Shown here: in pieces, positions 1-6,133 of the stretch | Layout of the letters: each line of letters begins with the position of its first letter | Position numbering within the stretch: position 1 is the stretch's first letter | Assembly (NCBI GenBank): GCA_030613145.1 | Contig: JAUWMM010000035.1 | Coordinates: forward strand, 1 to 10,104 | DNA length: 10,104 nucleotides | Reading direction: 5' to 3' | Source of the DNA: Desulfobacterales bacterium | GTDB lineage: Bacteria > Desulfobacterota > Desulfobacteria > Desulfobacterales > C00003060 | The notes under the pieces: generated by a model | Database searches by the model: none | Told to the model about the DNA's origin: nothing | What the model saw: only the letters and a program-made list of their open reading frames with translations | Made by a program: the position numbers and the translations under genes

Positions 1-150
1 ACTCAATGGGCACAAGCGTAAGTTTCCAATTCAGAAATGAGCAATTTTCCGCAAGGTCAAGGAAAACAAGGGGATGCGCGGAGGCGTACCGAGGTACGTC
101 GCACAAGCAACCCCGCAGTTTGACACAGAGATTGCGGAAAAGGGCCATTT
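1..150 (+). repeat. Long-hairpin intergenic repeat, copy A (5' end cut by window edge)
   Basis: Positions 1-119 match 9888-10005 almost base for base, with a few differences around 67-77. The outer stem pairs TTTTCCGCAA (45-54) with TTGCGGAAAA (132-141) and AAAT (35-38) with ATTT (147-150). Inside it, GTCAA (56-60) faces TTGAC (120-124). At the tip GGCGTACC (83-90) faces GGTACGTC (93-100), with one G-T wobble. By comparison with copy C, the first 23 bases of the element lie outside the window. The unit is non-coding and sits about 95 bp upstream of acpP. Whether it acts as RNA or only as a DNA repeat cannot be told from sequence. Confidence 0.85.
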
Positions 151-227
151 ATGGATGGAAAATAGTCTATATGTTTTTTTAAATCTTTGCTATGCGGTAT
201 GCTCTATAGGCAAACCCAGTTGAAGAT

Positions 228-239
228 AAAGGAGGTGAT
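228..239 (+). promoter_or_regulatory. Strong Shine-Dalgarno of acpP
   Basis: AAAGGAGGTGAT is nearly the full complement of the 16S rRNA 3' end. The GGAGG core ends 9 nt before the GTG at 245. This fixes the GTG start of acpP and fits a very highly expressed protein. No convincing -35/-10 pair was found in 151-227; TATGCT at 198-203 is a weak -10 candidate only. Confidence 0.85.
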
Positions 240-244
240 AGCAC

Positions 245-475
245 GTGTCAGTTGAAGAAAAAATAGTAAAGATCATTGCTGAAAAGCTGAGTGTTGAGAT
301 GGATGAGGTCGTAGGGCAGGCATCTTTTGTTGATGACCTCGGCGCAGATTCACTTGATCTGGTTGAATTAATCATGGCCATGGAAGAAGTGTTTGACACG
401 GAGATCTCTGATGAGGACGCAGAAAAACTCCAAACAGTGCAAGACGCTATTAACTATATAAAGGAACATCCCTGA
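245..475 (+). CDS. acpP: Acyl carrier protein
   Basis: This is the small acidic carrier of fatty acid synthesis; acyl chains ride on a 4'-phosphopantetheine arm attached to serine. The 76-residue length is typical. The attachment motif is D35-S36-L37 within [10 protein letters not shown], followed by the acidic helix [11 protein letters not shown] that meets partner enzymes. The start is GTG, set by the Shine-Dalgarno at 228-239. In Geobacter and related bacteria (recalled, not searched) acpP is followed by fabF; here the next gene is rpiB, about 100 bp on, and no fabF is present. The stop codon lies inside a hairpin (465-486), so acpP may form its own transcription unit or produce a processed, stable message. 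Identification is very secure. Confidence 0.97.
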   Translation: MSVEEKIVKIIAEKLSVEMDEVVGQASFVDDLGADSLDLVELIMAMEEVFDTEISDEDAEKLQTVQDAINYIKEHP

Positions 476-524
476 GTAGGGATGTTGAGTCCCTGTCAAG
501 TGTGGGAGGCTCAAATAGCCTCCC
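465..524 (+). terminator. Tandem hairpins after acpP (possible terminator or processing site)
   Basis: Two perfect short hairpins follow each other. AACATCCCT (465-473) pairs with AGGGATGTT (478-486) around a 4-nt loop and includes the acpP stop codon. GGGAGGCT (504-511) pairs with AGCCTCCC (517-524) around a 5-nt loop. Neither is followed by a T-run. A weaker stem, AAACC/GGTTT (547-563), is followed by TTATTTTGTT just before rpiB. Partial termination or 3'-end stabilisation of the acpP message is plausible but unproven. Confidence 0.4.
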
Positions 525-576
525 GAGTTAAACAATAATTACCCCCAAACCTTCTGATGGTTTAGGTTATTTTGTT

Positions 577-1008
577 ATGAGGATTATCATCGGGTCCGAT
601 CATGCAGGTTATCCAATGAAGGAGAGGGTAAAAGTCCATCTCCAGAATCGAGGCGTCCAAGTGGAAGACGTTGGAACTCACAGTGAAGAATCTGTTGATT
701 ATACCGACATCGGGAAAAAGGTGGCCTCAAAGGTTTCAGACGGGACTTTTGATCGCGGCATTCTGATCTGTGGGACCGGACTTGGAATGTCCATGGTTGC
801 CAACCGCTTTCGCGGTGTGCGCGCCGCGCTGGCCAACGATCTTTTTTCAGCCATCATGAGCAGACGCCACAACGACTCCAATATCCTGGTCATGGGCGGC
901 CGACTGATAGGCGACACCCTGGCCTTGCAGGTGGTAGATACCTGGCTTGAGACTCCGTTTGAAGGGGGACGGCATCAACGCCGTCTGGAGAAAATGGATG
1001 TTGGATAA
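577..1008 (+). CDS. rpiB: Ribose-5-phosphate isomerase B
   Basis: RpiB interconverts ribose-5-phosphate and ribulose-5-phosphate in the cytoplasm (non-oxidative pentose phosphate pathway). At 143 residues it has normal RpiB length. It opens with [11 protein letters not shown], the phosphosugar-binding strand-loop. It carries [13 protein letters not shown] with the catalytic cysteine at C65, then RRHND (H98) and MGGRLIG, and ends with the family motif [10 protein letters not shown]. The lacA/galactose-isomerase relatives share the fold, but the C-terminal motif and context point to RpiB. Its product ribulose-5-phosphate is the carbon substrate of the DHBP-synthase half of RibBA downstream. The ribosome-binding site is weak (TAGG at 563-566). 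The stop codon TAA shares its last A with the ATG of the next gene, which suggests translational coupling. Confidence 0.95.
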   Translation: MRIIIGSDHAGYPMKERVKVHLQNRGVQVEDVGTHSEESVDYTDIGKKVASKVSDGTFDRGILICGTGLGMSMVANRFRGVRAALANDLFSAIMSRRHNDSNILVMGGRLIGDTLALQVVDTWLETPFEGGRHQRRLEKMDVG

Positions 1009-1478
1009 TGAAGGATGAGTCTCTTAGTATGAGCCGTCCTTCCTGGAAAGAATATTTTATGGATATCGCCTCCCTGGTGGCAAGGCGCTCAACGTGCCTC
1101 CGTCGCCGGGTAGGGGCCATTGTGATAAGAGACAAACGAATTTTGGCAACCGGCTATAATGGAGCACCCACCGGACTCGCTCATTGCCTCGATATTGGTT
1201 GTCTGCGTGAGCAACTCGGGGTAGCCTCCGGTGAGCGACATGAACTGTGCCGAGGCCTTCATGCCGAACAAAATGTTATTATTCAAGCAGCTTATCACGG
1301 AGTTTCCATAAATGGAGGCACGCTCTATTGTACTAACCTCCCCTGTTCCATCTGCTCAAAGATGCTTATAAACGCCGGCATTTGCGAGATCATATATCAG
1401 GAAGGATATGCAGACCCAATGGCAGAGGAAATGTTGAAATCTGCCGGGTTGAAACTCACCCAGATTGATGAAGTATGA
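1008..1478 (+). CDS. dCMP deaminase, ComEB family
   Basis: This is a zinc-dependent deaminase that most likely converts dCMP to dUMP, the precursor of dTMP. The catalytic signature is H85-A86-E87 (zinc ligand and proton-shuttling glutamate) with P112-C113-x-x-C116. TGYNGAPTG (about 48-56) is the family nucleotide-binding loop. The extra C60, C65, H78 and C81 fit the second structural zinc site of T4-type and ComEB dCMP deaminases; this separates it from CMP/cytidine deaminases and from RibD. The 156-residue length is normal. ATG at 1008 overlaps the rpiB stop by 1 nt. An in-frame ATG at 1029, preceded by AAGGATGAG, would give [10 protein letters not shown] and is an acceptable alternative start. 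ComEB is the Bacillus name; I leave the symbol blank because naming varies. Confidence 0.9.
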   Translation: MKDESLSMSRPSWKEYFMDIASLVARRSTCLRRRVGAIVIRDKRILATGYNGAPTGLAHCLDIGCLREQLGVASGERHELCRGLHAEQNVIIQAAYHGVSINGGTLYCTNLPCSICSKMLINAGICEIIYQEGYADPMAEEMLKSAGLKLTQIDEV

Positions 1479-1747
1479 ATAGTAAAGCCTCCCAGTGCTC
1501 CCGCACAGGGCATCCTGACTGTGTCTCAGAACGGCGGAACTCGCCGAAGCAATAACCCCGCCTCCGCCATAGGCTATGGCCGACAGCGGATGGCGAAGTC
1601 GGCTTATCCCCGTGCTTCCGCACGGGGCATTCTGGCGAAGGTGAGTAAAAAGACACGAAGTAAAAATTCTCAAGTCGTAGGCGTAACCTTGCATTAAATC
1701 GCAGAATCGAGTATTTTTAATTGATGGTTTCGTAAAAATTACAAATC
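1479..1747. repeat. GC-rich hairpin-repeat region between deaminase and nrdR genes
   Basis: No gene was recognised here. A 23-nt unit occurs twice, at 1495-1517 and 1612-1634, 20 of 23 bases identical; both begin GTGCTYCCGCAC. The second copy is the tip of a strong hairpin, CCCCGTGC (1608-1615) with GCACGGGG (1620-1627) around a TTCC loop. Between them are GCCATA/TATGGC (1566-1580) and GGCG/CGCC stems. The 14-mer TGGCGAAGTCGGCT near 1591-1604 recurs at 10067-10080, so this is a dispersed repeat family. Both strands have open frames across it, but none resembles a protein. Confidence 0.65.
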
Positions 1748-1795
1748 AATAATCGACAATCGGATAACGAATAATGGGAATGGATAACGGATAAT
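1748..1795 (+). repeat. Heptanucleotide tandem array overlapping the nrdR start codon
   Basis: Seven consecutive units fit a 7-bp period: AATAATC, GACAATC, GGATAAC, GAATAAT, GGGAAT (6 bp), GGATAAC, GGATAAT. The last unit supplies AT of the nrdR ATG at 1794. No conventional Shine-Dalgarno exists; the GGA of the penultimate unit (1782-1784) lies 9 nt from the ATG and may serve instead. The same GGATAAC unit occurs upstream of the ABC ATPase gene at 7949-7976. Confidence 0.7.
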
Positions 1796-2261
1796 GAAAT
1801 GCCCATATTGCAGTGATGTTGACAATAAGGTCATCGATTCGAGGATGACTGGAGAGGGGAATGCGATCAGGCGCCGCCGTGAATGTTTGGCCTGCAACCA
1901 CCGATTTACCACATACGAACGGGTTGAGGCTGTGCCGCTTGTTCTGATCAAGAAGGATGGTAGGCGGGAGACTTTTGATAGGTCCAAAGTCCTTATGGGG
2001 TTGCGGAAGGCATGTCAAAAGCGGGACATCAGCATCAATACACTCGAAGAGTTTGTGGATGAACTTGAGCGTGAACTCCAGGAAATGGGAGAAAAAGAGA
2101 TTCCATCCGCAGTGGTGGGCGAACGGCTCATGACCAAACTCCATGAATTAGATGATGTGGCCTATGTCCGCTTCGCTTCAGTATACCGAGAGTTCAAAGA
2201 CATCAATGACTTTATGTCCGAACTGAAGGACCTGCTCGATGCCCCCGTGAAGCGGTCTTAG
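1794..2261 (+). CDS. nrdR: Transcriptional repressor NrdR
   Basis: NrdR is the ATP/dATP-sensing repressor of ribonucleotide reductase genes; it binds paired NrdR boxes near nrd promoters. The protein has 155 residues, the usual length. An N-terminal zinc ribbon is formed by C3, C6, C31 and C34 (MKCPYC and CLAC). The ATP-cone domain follows, with VLIKKDGRRETFDRSK at about 50-65 and the conserved VAYVRFASVYREF at about 122-134. The ATG at 1794 gives the invariant MKCPYC start, so it is secure although it lies in a tandem repeat. No ribonucleotide reductase gene is in the window, so its target is elsewhere. The nrdR-rib association is common in bacteria. About 315 bp of repeats separate it from the deaminase gene. 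Confidence 0.97.
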   Translation: MKCPYCSDVDNKVIDSRMTGEGNAIRRRRECLACNHRFTTYERVEAVPLVLIKKDGRRETFDRSKVLMGLRKACQKRDISINTLEEFVDELERELQEMGEKEIPSAVVGERLMTKLHELDDVAYVRFASVYREFKDINDFMSELKDLLDAPVKRS

Positions 2262-2273
2262 CTGCCTTCGGAC

Positions 2274-2308
2274 GAGCTGAAAGCCTAAAGTTCAAAGCTG
2301 AAAGCAAG
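2274..2308 (+). repeat. Heptanucleotide tandem array after nrdR
   Basis: Five units of exactly 7 bp: GAGCTGA, AAGCCTA, AAGTTCA, AAGCTGA, AAGCAAG. The array begins 12 bp after the nrdR stop. The same unit family appears on the - strand at the end of the ABC ATPase gene (7185-7212) and at the end of nusB. Confidence 0.7.
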
Positions 2309-2338
2309 AAGGATTTTGTTCTGCTTTGAGCTTATTTT

Positions 2339-2577
2339 GTAACTACTCAGGTTGTCCGGTTCAAGGTTCACAGTTCACGGTTAGTGGCTTGGCGTATCAT
2401 AAGAATCGGATGAATTCTGCATTCCATTCGGAATCGAAACCTTCGGCAATATGCATTGATGGTCCGAAAGCATCTTGTATCTGGCTCTTTAGCCCGTAGT
2501 TCTTCGTAAATCCTGCTTTCTTTGTCAGACACAACCCTGACCCCCTAAACCGTGAACCTCTGAACCTGAGTAGTTAC
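2339..2577. mobile_element. 239-bp inverted-repeat-bounded element enclosing a decayed IVP-like fragment
   Basis: GTAACTACTCAGGTT (2339-2353) and AACCTGAGTAGTTAC (2563-2577) are perfect 15-bp inverted ends. Inside the left end is a tandem heptamer tract, GGTTCAA, GGTTCAC, AGTTCAC, GGTTAGT (2358-2385). The right end contains the inverse, CCGTGAACCTCTGAACC. The interior (2397-2531) encodes, on the - strand, a fragment resembling four-helix-bundle proteins. No transposase is present and no target duplication is visible. It is best read as a non-autonomous or internally deleted mobile unit, an inference from the ends and the broken cargo. Confidence 0.6.
2397..2531 (-). pseudogene. Fragment of a four-helix-bundle (S23 / 23S rRNA intervening-sequence) protein gene
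   Basis: Reading the - strand gives about 44 sense codons ending in TGA at 2399-2397. The peptide contains LTKKAGFTKNYGLKSQIQ, then SMHIAEGFDS and AEFIRFL. These match, from memory, the core pattern of IVP/S23-family four-helix-bundle proteins (roughly D-[FY]-G-L-x-x-Q-I, then N-I-A-E-G-F, then E-F-x-x-F-L). The N-terminal helix and everything after the second helix are missing: the frame stops at once after FIRFL, and no suitable start codon precedes it. Family members are normally about 115-130 residues, so this is a remnant. Intact members occur in 23S rRNA intervening sequences and as stand-alone genes in repeats; relatives include the Avd accessory protein of diversity-generating retroelements. 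It lies between inverted ends at 2339 and 2577. Confidence 0.6.
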
Positions 2578-2608
2578 CTTATTTTTTATATTTAGGTCTT
2601 TGATAATC

Positions 2609-3703
2609 GTGGACGAATCTTACATGAAAATGGCCCTTGAGCTGGCCGAACAGGGGCGGGGCTGGACCTCACCCAACCCGATGGTGGGGGCAGTTATTGT
2701 TAAGGATGGCAAGTTAGTTGGAAAGGGTTTCCATCGGGCCGCAGGTGGCCCCCATGGCGAAATCCACGCCCTTAATGATGCTGGGGAAAAAGCCAGTGGA
2801 GCCACACTCTATGTAACCTTGGAACCATGCAACCACACGGGCCGCACACCGCCCTGCACTCAGTCAATCCTCAAAAGTGGTATCAGACGAGTCGTAGTGG
2901 GGATGAAAGATCCGAATCCGCGGGTGACCGGCGGTGGGATAGCTTTTTTGAAAAGTCAGGGTCTGGATGTGTCGGCCGGAGTCTGCGAAGATGAGTGTCG
3001 ACATCTCAATGAAATTTTCATCAAATACGCCACCACATCACTGCCGTTTGTCATCCTAAAATGCGCGGCTACGCTTGACGGTCGCATAGCGACACGTACA
3101 GGTGATTCCAAGTGGATCACCAATCCACTTTCAAGACAATTCGTCCATGAGCTCCGTCATGCTGTTGACGCGATCATGGTAGGCAAAGGAACTGTCCTTA
3201 AGGACAACCCCCGGCTGACAACTCGCATAGAAAACCGTAAGGCATCAGATCCTATACGGATCGTGCTCGACACCCACCTATCTATACCCCCGAATGCAAG
3301 GCTGTTGCATCTTGCTTCAGATTCTGATACTTTAATAGTTTACGGTAGTTCGGCCCCAGCAGAAAAGAAAAGGATGCTGGAGGGACCCAATGTGCGTTTT
3401 CTTAAACTGGACGAGGAGGAGGGACAGATTGATCTTACTGCCCTTGTAAAAGAGCTGGGCAGGATGGGCGTTACAAGCCTCCTTATCGAGGGGGGAAGCC
3501 GTGTAAATGGTTCAGCCCTAAGGGCGGGCATTGTGGACAAGGTCTACATGTTTTTTGCTCCCAAGATTTATGGCGGTGAAGACGGGGTTCCTATCTTTGC
3601 CGGTTCGGGGATTGAGCTCATGGAGCAAAGCATGAGACTTAATAATATTTCGGTTCATCGATTTGAAGACGACGTGATGATCGAAGGATATCTGAACAGA
3701 TAG
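2609..3703 (+). CDS. ribD: Bifunctional diaminohydroxyphosphoribosylaminopyrimidine deaminase / 5-amino-6-(5-phosphoribosylamino)uracil reductase
   Basis: RibD carries out the second and third steps of riboflavin synthesis: deamination of the pyrimidine made by GTP cyclohydrolase II, then NADPH-dependent reduction of the ribosyl side chain. The N-terminal deaminase domain has TSPNPMVGAVIV, the zinc motif H49-G-E51 and PCNHTGRTPPC (C74, C83). The C-terminal reductase domain begins near KCAATLDGRIAT, continues with GTVLKDNPRLT and includes LIEGGSRVNGSAL. I chose GTG at 2609 because it gives MDESYMKMALELA, the usual family N-terminus; TTG at 2600 would add three residues and sit almost on the weak AGGT ribosome site at 2594-2597. 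Length is 364 residues, normal. No FMN riboswitch was recognised upstream; the upstream spacer is filled by repeats. Confidence 0.96.
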   Translation: MDESYMKMALELAEQGRGWTSPNPMVGAVIVKDGKLVGKGFHRAAGGPHGEIHALNDAGEKASGATLYVTLEPCNHTGRTPPCTQSILKSGIRRVVVGMKDPNPRVTGGGIAFLKSQGLDVSAGVCEDECRHLNEIFIKYATTSLPFVILKCAATLDGRIATRTGDSKWITNPLSRQFVHELRHAVDAIMVGKGTVLKDNPRLTTRIENRKASDPIRIVLDTHLSIPPNARLLHLASDSDTLIVYGSSAPAEKKRMLEGPNVRFLKLDEEEGQIDLTALVKELGRMGVTSLLIEGGSRVNGSALRAGIVDKVYMFFAPKIYGGEDGVPIFAGSGIELMEQSMRLNNISVHRFEDDVMIEGYLNR

Positions 3704-4003
3704 CATCACTGATGACGGGAGCGCTTTCAGTCTCTCACAGAGCTCACAGAGGCACGGAGGTTTTGAGCTGAATCCTTGAGAGGAGGATTCAGCTAAAGTT
3801 GCCATCCTGCCAGCACAGGAATTTTTGTCGGATCATAAGTGGTCCGTCAGGACCCGAGTGTTTTGGCCTGATTTTCCCCCTCAAAAATCAGGCCAAAGAA
3901 ATCATCTCGGCGATCTCTGTGTGCTCAAGGGACCGAAGGGAGCGGGCGAGAGGCCTGTGTCATGGGCTAACGAATAGCAACCCGATAAAGGACATAACAC
4001 GAC
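3704..4003 (+). repeat. Hairpin-rich ribD-ribE spacer with candidate inverted-repeat element
   Basis: No gene was recognised. Two strong stem-loops lie here: AGCTGAATCCT (3766-3776) with AGGATTCAGCT (3784-3794), and a 14-bp perfect stem, 3862-3875 with 3884-3897, around an 8-nt loop. Neither is followed by a T-run, so simple terminators are unlikely. GAGCTCACAGAG (3740-3751) and CTCTGTGTGCTC (3915-3926) form an 11-of-12 inverted pair enclosing both hairpins; the left side is also a short tandem repeat (CACAGAG). GGTCC/GGACC forms a small stem at 3841-3854. This could be another decayed insertion or a structured ribE leader. It lacks the FMN-riboswitch core. Confidence 0.45.
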
Positions 4004-4669
4004 GTGTTTACCGGGATAATAGAAGGACTTGGAACGGTTAAATCGCTAACACGCGCGGCAGGCGGGTTGCGCATGGGTATTGAGGCCGATTTTTCCGTGG
4101 ACAAGATCAAGATAGGTGATAGCATTGCTGTGAGCGGAGCTTGCCTTACCCTCGTCCATTTTCAGGACAATATCTTTGAGGTTGACGTAGCCCCTGAGAC
4201 GCTCGTTAAGACGACACTAGGCCAGGCAAAGAGAGGGGACAAGGTTAACTTAGAGCGAGCGTTGCGTCTTGGTGATCGCCTTGACGGACACATGGTAACC
4301 GGGCACGTAGATGGCGTTGGCGTGGTCAAGGCCAGGCGCCCCCTGGCCAATGCCATGCTTTTTGTGTTTAGTGTGCCGGAAGCCCTTCTCCGCTATATTG
4401 TTCAAAAAGGCTCGGTTGCCGTTGATGGTATCAGTCTTACAGTCAATGCCTGCAAAAGGGGCGCTTTTGATGTTAGCATCATCCCTCACACAGCCAAAAT
4501 GACCACCATGGGCTTCAAGAAAGTAGGTGATTCGGTCAACATTGAGACGGATATCATAGGAAAATACGTGGAGCGCTTCACCCAGCACTTTGCCAATCAG
4601 TATACTGGGACAGAGAATAAGGCATCACCTATTGACGAAACCTTGCTGACAAAGGCAGGATTTATGTGA
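4004..4669 (+). CDS. ribE: Riboflavin synthase (alpha subunit)
   Basis: This enzyme dismutates two molecules of 6,7-dimethyl-8-ribityllumazine to riboflavin and the RibH substrate. The 221-residue protein shows the two tandem beta-barrel domains. It begins MFTGIIEG, with GACLTL at 45-50 in the first barrel, DRLDGHMVTGHVDGVG at 91-106 closing it, DGISLTVN at 141-148 in the second barrel, IPHT at 160-163 and the final VNIETDIIGKYVER. The start is GTG at 4004, set by the invariant MFTGIIEG; AAAGGA (3987-3992) is a serviceable ribosome-binding site. The last 25 or so residues (after ERFTQHF) are a variable tail. Some systems call this gene ribC or ribB. It lies 300 bp after ribD and 81 bp before ribBA. 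Confidence 0.97.
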   Translation: MFTGIIEGLGTVKSLTRAAGGLRMGIEADFSVDKIKIGDSIAVSGACLTLVHFQDNIFEVDVAPETLVKTTLGQAKRGDKVNLERALRLGDRLDGHMVTGHVDGVGVVKARRPLANAMLFVFSVPEALLRYIVQKGSVAVDGISLTVNACKRGAFDVSIIPHTAKMTTMGFKKVGDSVNIETDIIGKYVERFTQHFANQYTGTENKASPIDETLLTKAGFM

Positions 4670-4750
4670 CGATCAGGTTGTTAACCTCGTTGAAGCTCGT
4701 TCGAACCCGTTTGTAACATAAGACCAATAGATACCGTAAGGAGAATGAAA

Positions 4751-5965
4751 ATGCCCCGCATGACTACAGAAGAAGCAATAGAAGAGATAAGGCAAGGAAA
4801 GATAGTAATTCTCGTTGATGACGAGGACCGGGAAAATGAAGGAGATCTGACTATCGCTGCCGAAAAGGTGACTCCTGAGGTGATCAATTTCATGGCAAGA
4901 TATGGCAGGGGGCTGATCTGCCTGTCTTTGACTCCGGAAAAAATAGGGGCTCTGCAGTTGCCTCCCATGGCGGACAATAATACCTCACGTTTTCAGACCG
5001 CCTTTACTATATCCATAGAAGCCAGATACGGTGTAACCACGGGAATCTCGGCCGCAGACAGGGCCACAACGATCCTGGCCGCTGTAGCAGATGATGCCAA
5101 ACCGTTTGATCTGGTGCGGCCCGGCCATGTATTTCCACTCCGCGCACGAAAGGGCGGTGTTATTGTTCGGTCCGGACAGACAGAAGGGTCTGTAGATCTG
5201 GCAAGGCTTGCAGGCTTGAAGCCGGCAGGGGTTATCTGTGAGATCATGAACGAAGATGGCACTATGTCAAGGATGCCTGACCTGGAAAAATTTTCAAAAA
5301 AGCATCAAATAGGAATCTGCACCATCGCAGACCTGATCGAATACCGGCTCCGGACCGAGAGCTTCGTCCATCCTGTCTCGACCACGGTCATTCCGACCAG
5401 TAGCTCTGGTGAGTTTAAGACCACTGTCTATGATAATGATGTCGATGACTTCCTTCATATAGCCATGGTCAAAGGGGAAATCGATTCTACCAAGCCGGTC
5501 CTGGTACGTGTTCATTCAGAATGTCTCACCGGTGATGTTTTTGGTTCAATGCGGTGCGACTGCGGAGAACAACTTCATGCTGCCATGAAGATGATAGAAC
5601 AAGAAGGCACAGGGGTTCTGCTTTACATTCGCCAGGAAGGCCGGGGTATCGGACTTCTCAACAAAATGAAAGCCTACGCGCTGCAGGATGAGGGCCACGA
5701 CACAGTAGAGGCCAATGAGCGGCTCGGGTTCAAACCCGATTTAAGGAATTACGGCATTGGCGCTCAAATACTGGCGCATCTGGGTGTACGCAAAATGAGG
5801 CTTGTGACCAACAATCCAAAGAAAATCGTGGGACTTGAGGGTTATGGCCTGAGCGTAGTCGAGCAGGTACCTATTGAAACGACGCCCAATAAGTATAATG
5901 AGGGATATCTTAGTTGCAAGAAAGTGAAGATGGGCCATCTGCTGAAGCTAAACACCAAACGCTAA
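4751..5965 (+). CDS. ribBA: Bifunctional 3,4-dihydroxy-2-butanone-4-phosphate synthase / GTP cyclohydrolase II
   Basis: RibBA supplies both entry points of riboflavin synthesis: DHBP from ribulose-5-phosphate and the pyrimidine precursor from GTP. The N-terminal DHBP synthase domain has [10 protein letters not shown] (about 23-32, metal-binding acids), [13 protein letters not shown] and [10 protein letters not shown]. The C-terminal GTP cyclohydrolase II domain has the zinc triad C258, C269 and C271 (CX10CXC) in [38 protein letters not shown] and TNNPKK. All key residues of both halves are present, so both activities are expected. AAGGAG at 4738-4743 is 7 nt from the ATG at 4751 but only 1 nt from the ATG at 4745; I therefore prefer 4751 (404 residues). 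Repeat copy B begins 3 nt after its stop codon. Confidence 0.97.
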   Translation: MPRMTTEEAIEEIRQGKIVILVDDEDRENEGDLTIAAEKVTPEVINFMARYGRGLICLSLTPEKIGALQLPPMADNNTSRFQTAFTISIEARYGVTTGISAADRATTILAAVADDAKPFDLVRPGHVFPLRARKGGVIVRSGQTEGSVDLARLAGLKPAGVICEIMNEDGTMSRMPDLEKFSKKHQIGICTIADLIEYRLRTESFVHPVSTTVIPTSSSGEFKTTVYDNDVDDFLHIAMVKGEIDSTKPVLVRVHSECLTGDVFGSMRCDCGEQLHAAMKMIEQEGTGVLLYIRQEGRGIGLLNKMKAYALQDEGHDTVEANERLGFKPDLRNYGIGAQILAHLGVRKMRLVTNNPKKIVGLEGYGLSVVEQVPIETTPNKYNEGYLSCKKVKMGHLLKLNTKR

Positions 5966-5967
5966 GG

Positions 5968-6120
5968 AGTGCCCATTCATATAAACCAGTTTCCAATTCA
6001 TAAATGAGAGCTTTTTCCGATGAGCAAGGCCGCACAAGGCTTTTCGTTAAGGCGTACACGGTGTACGCCGCAGACGGAAACCCTTGGAGAACGCCGCTCA
6101 TCGGAAAAAGAGCCAATTAG
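5968..6120 (+). repeat. Long-hairpin intergenic repeat, copy B (ribBA-ribH spacer)
   Basis: This is a complete copy filling nearly the whole spacer. It starts with AGTGCCCA (5968-5975) and shares AGTTTCCAATTCA and AAATGAG with copies A and C. The outer stem pairs CTTTTTCCGATGAGC (6011-6025) with GCTCATCGGAAAAAG (6096-6110), 15 bp perfect. The tip pairs GGCGTACAC (6051-6059) with GTGTACGCC (6061-6069). CAAGG, TTT and CGT in the left arm face their complements in the right arm, giving a rod-like fold. Stem bases differ from copy A but pairing is kept. It ends at the ribH ribosome-binding site and is read through in the sense direction if the rib genes are co-transcribed. Confidence 0.85.
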
Positions 6121-6133
6121 GGGAGGAGCTGTC
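6119..6133 (+). promoter_or_regulatory. ribH Shine-Dalgarno fixing the start
   Basis: AGGGGAGGAG (6119-6128) lies 5 nt before the ATG at 6134. It rules out the longer in-frame start at 6020, which would place codons across repeat copy B. Confidence 0.85.

Noticed and set aside
1356..1694. 112-codon - strand frame over the deaminase 3' end and the repeat region
   Set aside because: It is antisense to the PCxxC region of the deaminase and continues into hairpin repeats; there is no protein-like pattern.
2262..2608. Possible FMN riboswitch before ribD
   Set aside because: The conserved RFN core (GGG..GAAAUUCCC-type and ACCGGC segments) was not found here or in 3704-4003; the spacer is explained by repeats and the IVP-like fragment.
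3862..3897. 14-bp hairpin as an intrinsic terminator
   Set aside because: No T-run follows on either strand, and it lies inside a continuous rib gene cluster.
3799..4041. 80-codon + strand frame across the ribD-ribE spacer
   Set aside because: It starts with TTG, runs through hairpins, overlaps the certain start of ribE in another frame, and shows no recognisable motif.
6020..6133. In-frame N-terminal extension of ribH starting at ATG 6020
   Set aside because: It translates the hairpin repeat, is unlike any RibH N-terminus, and the strong Shine-Dalgarno at 6119-6128 points to ATG 6134.
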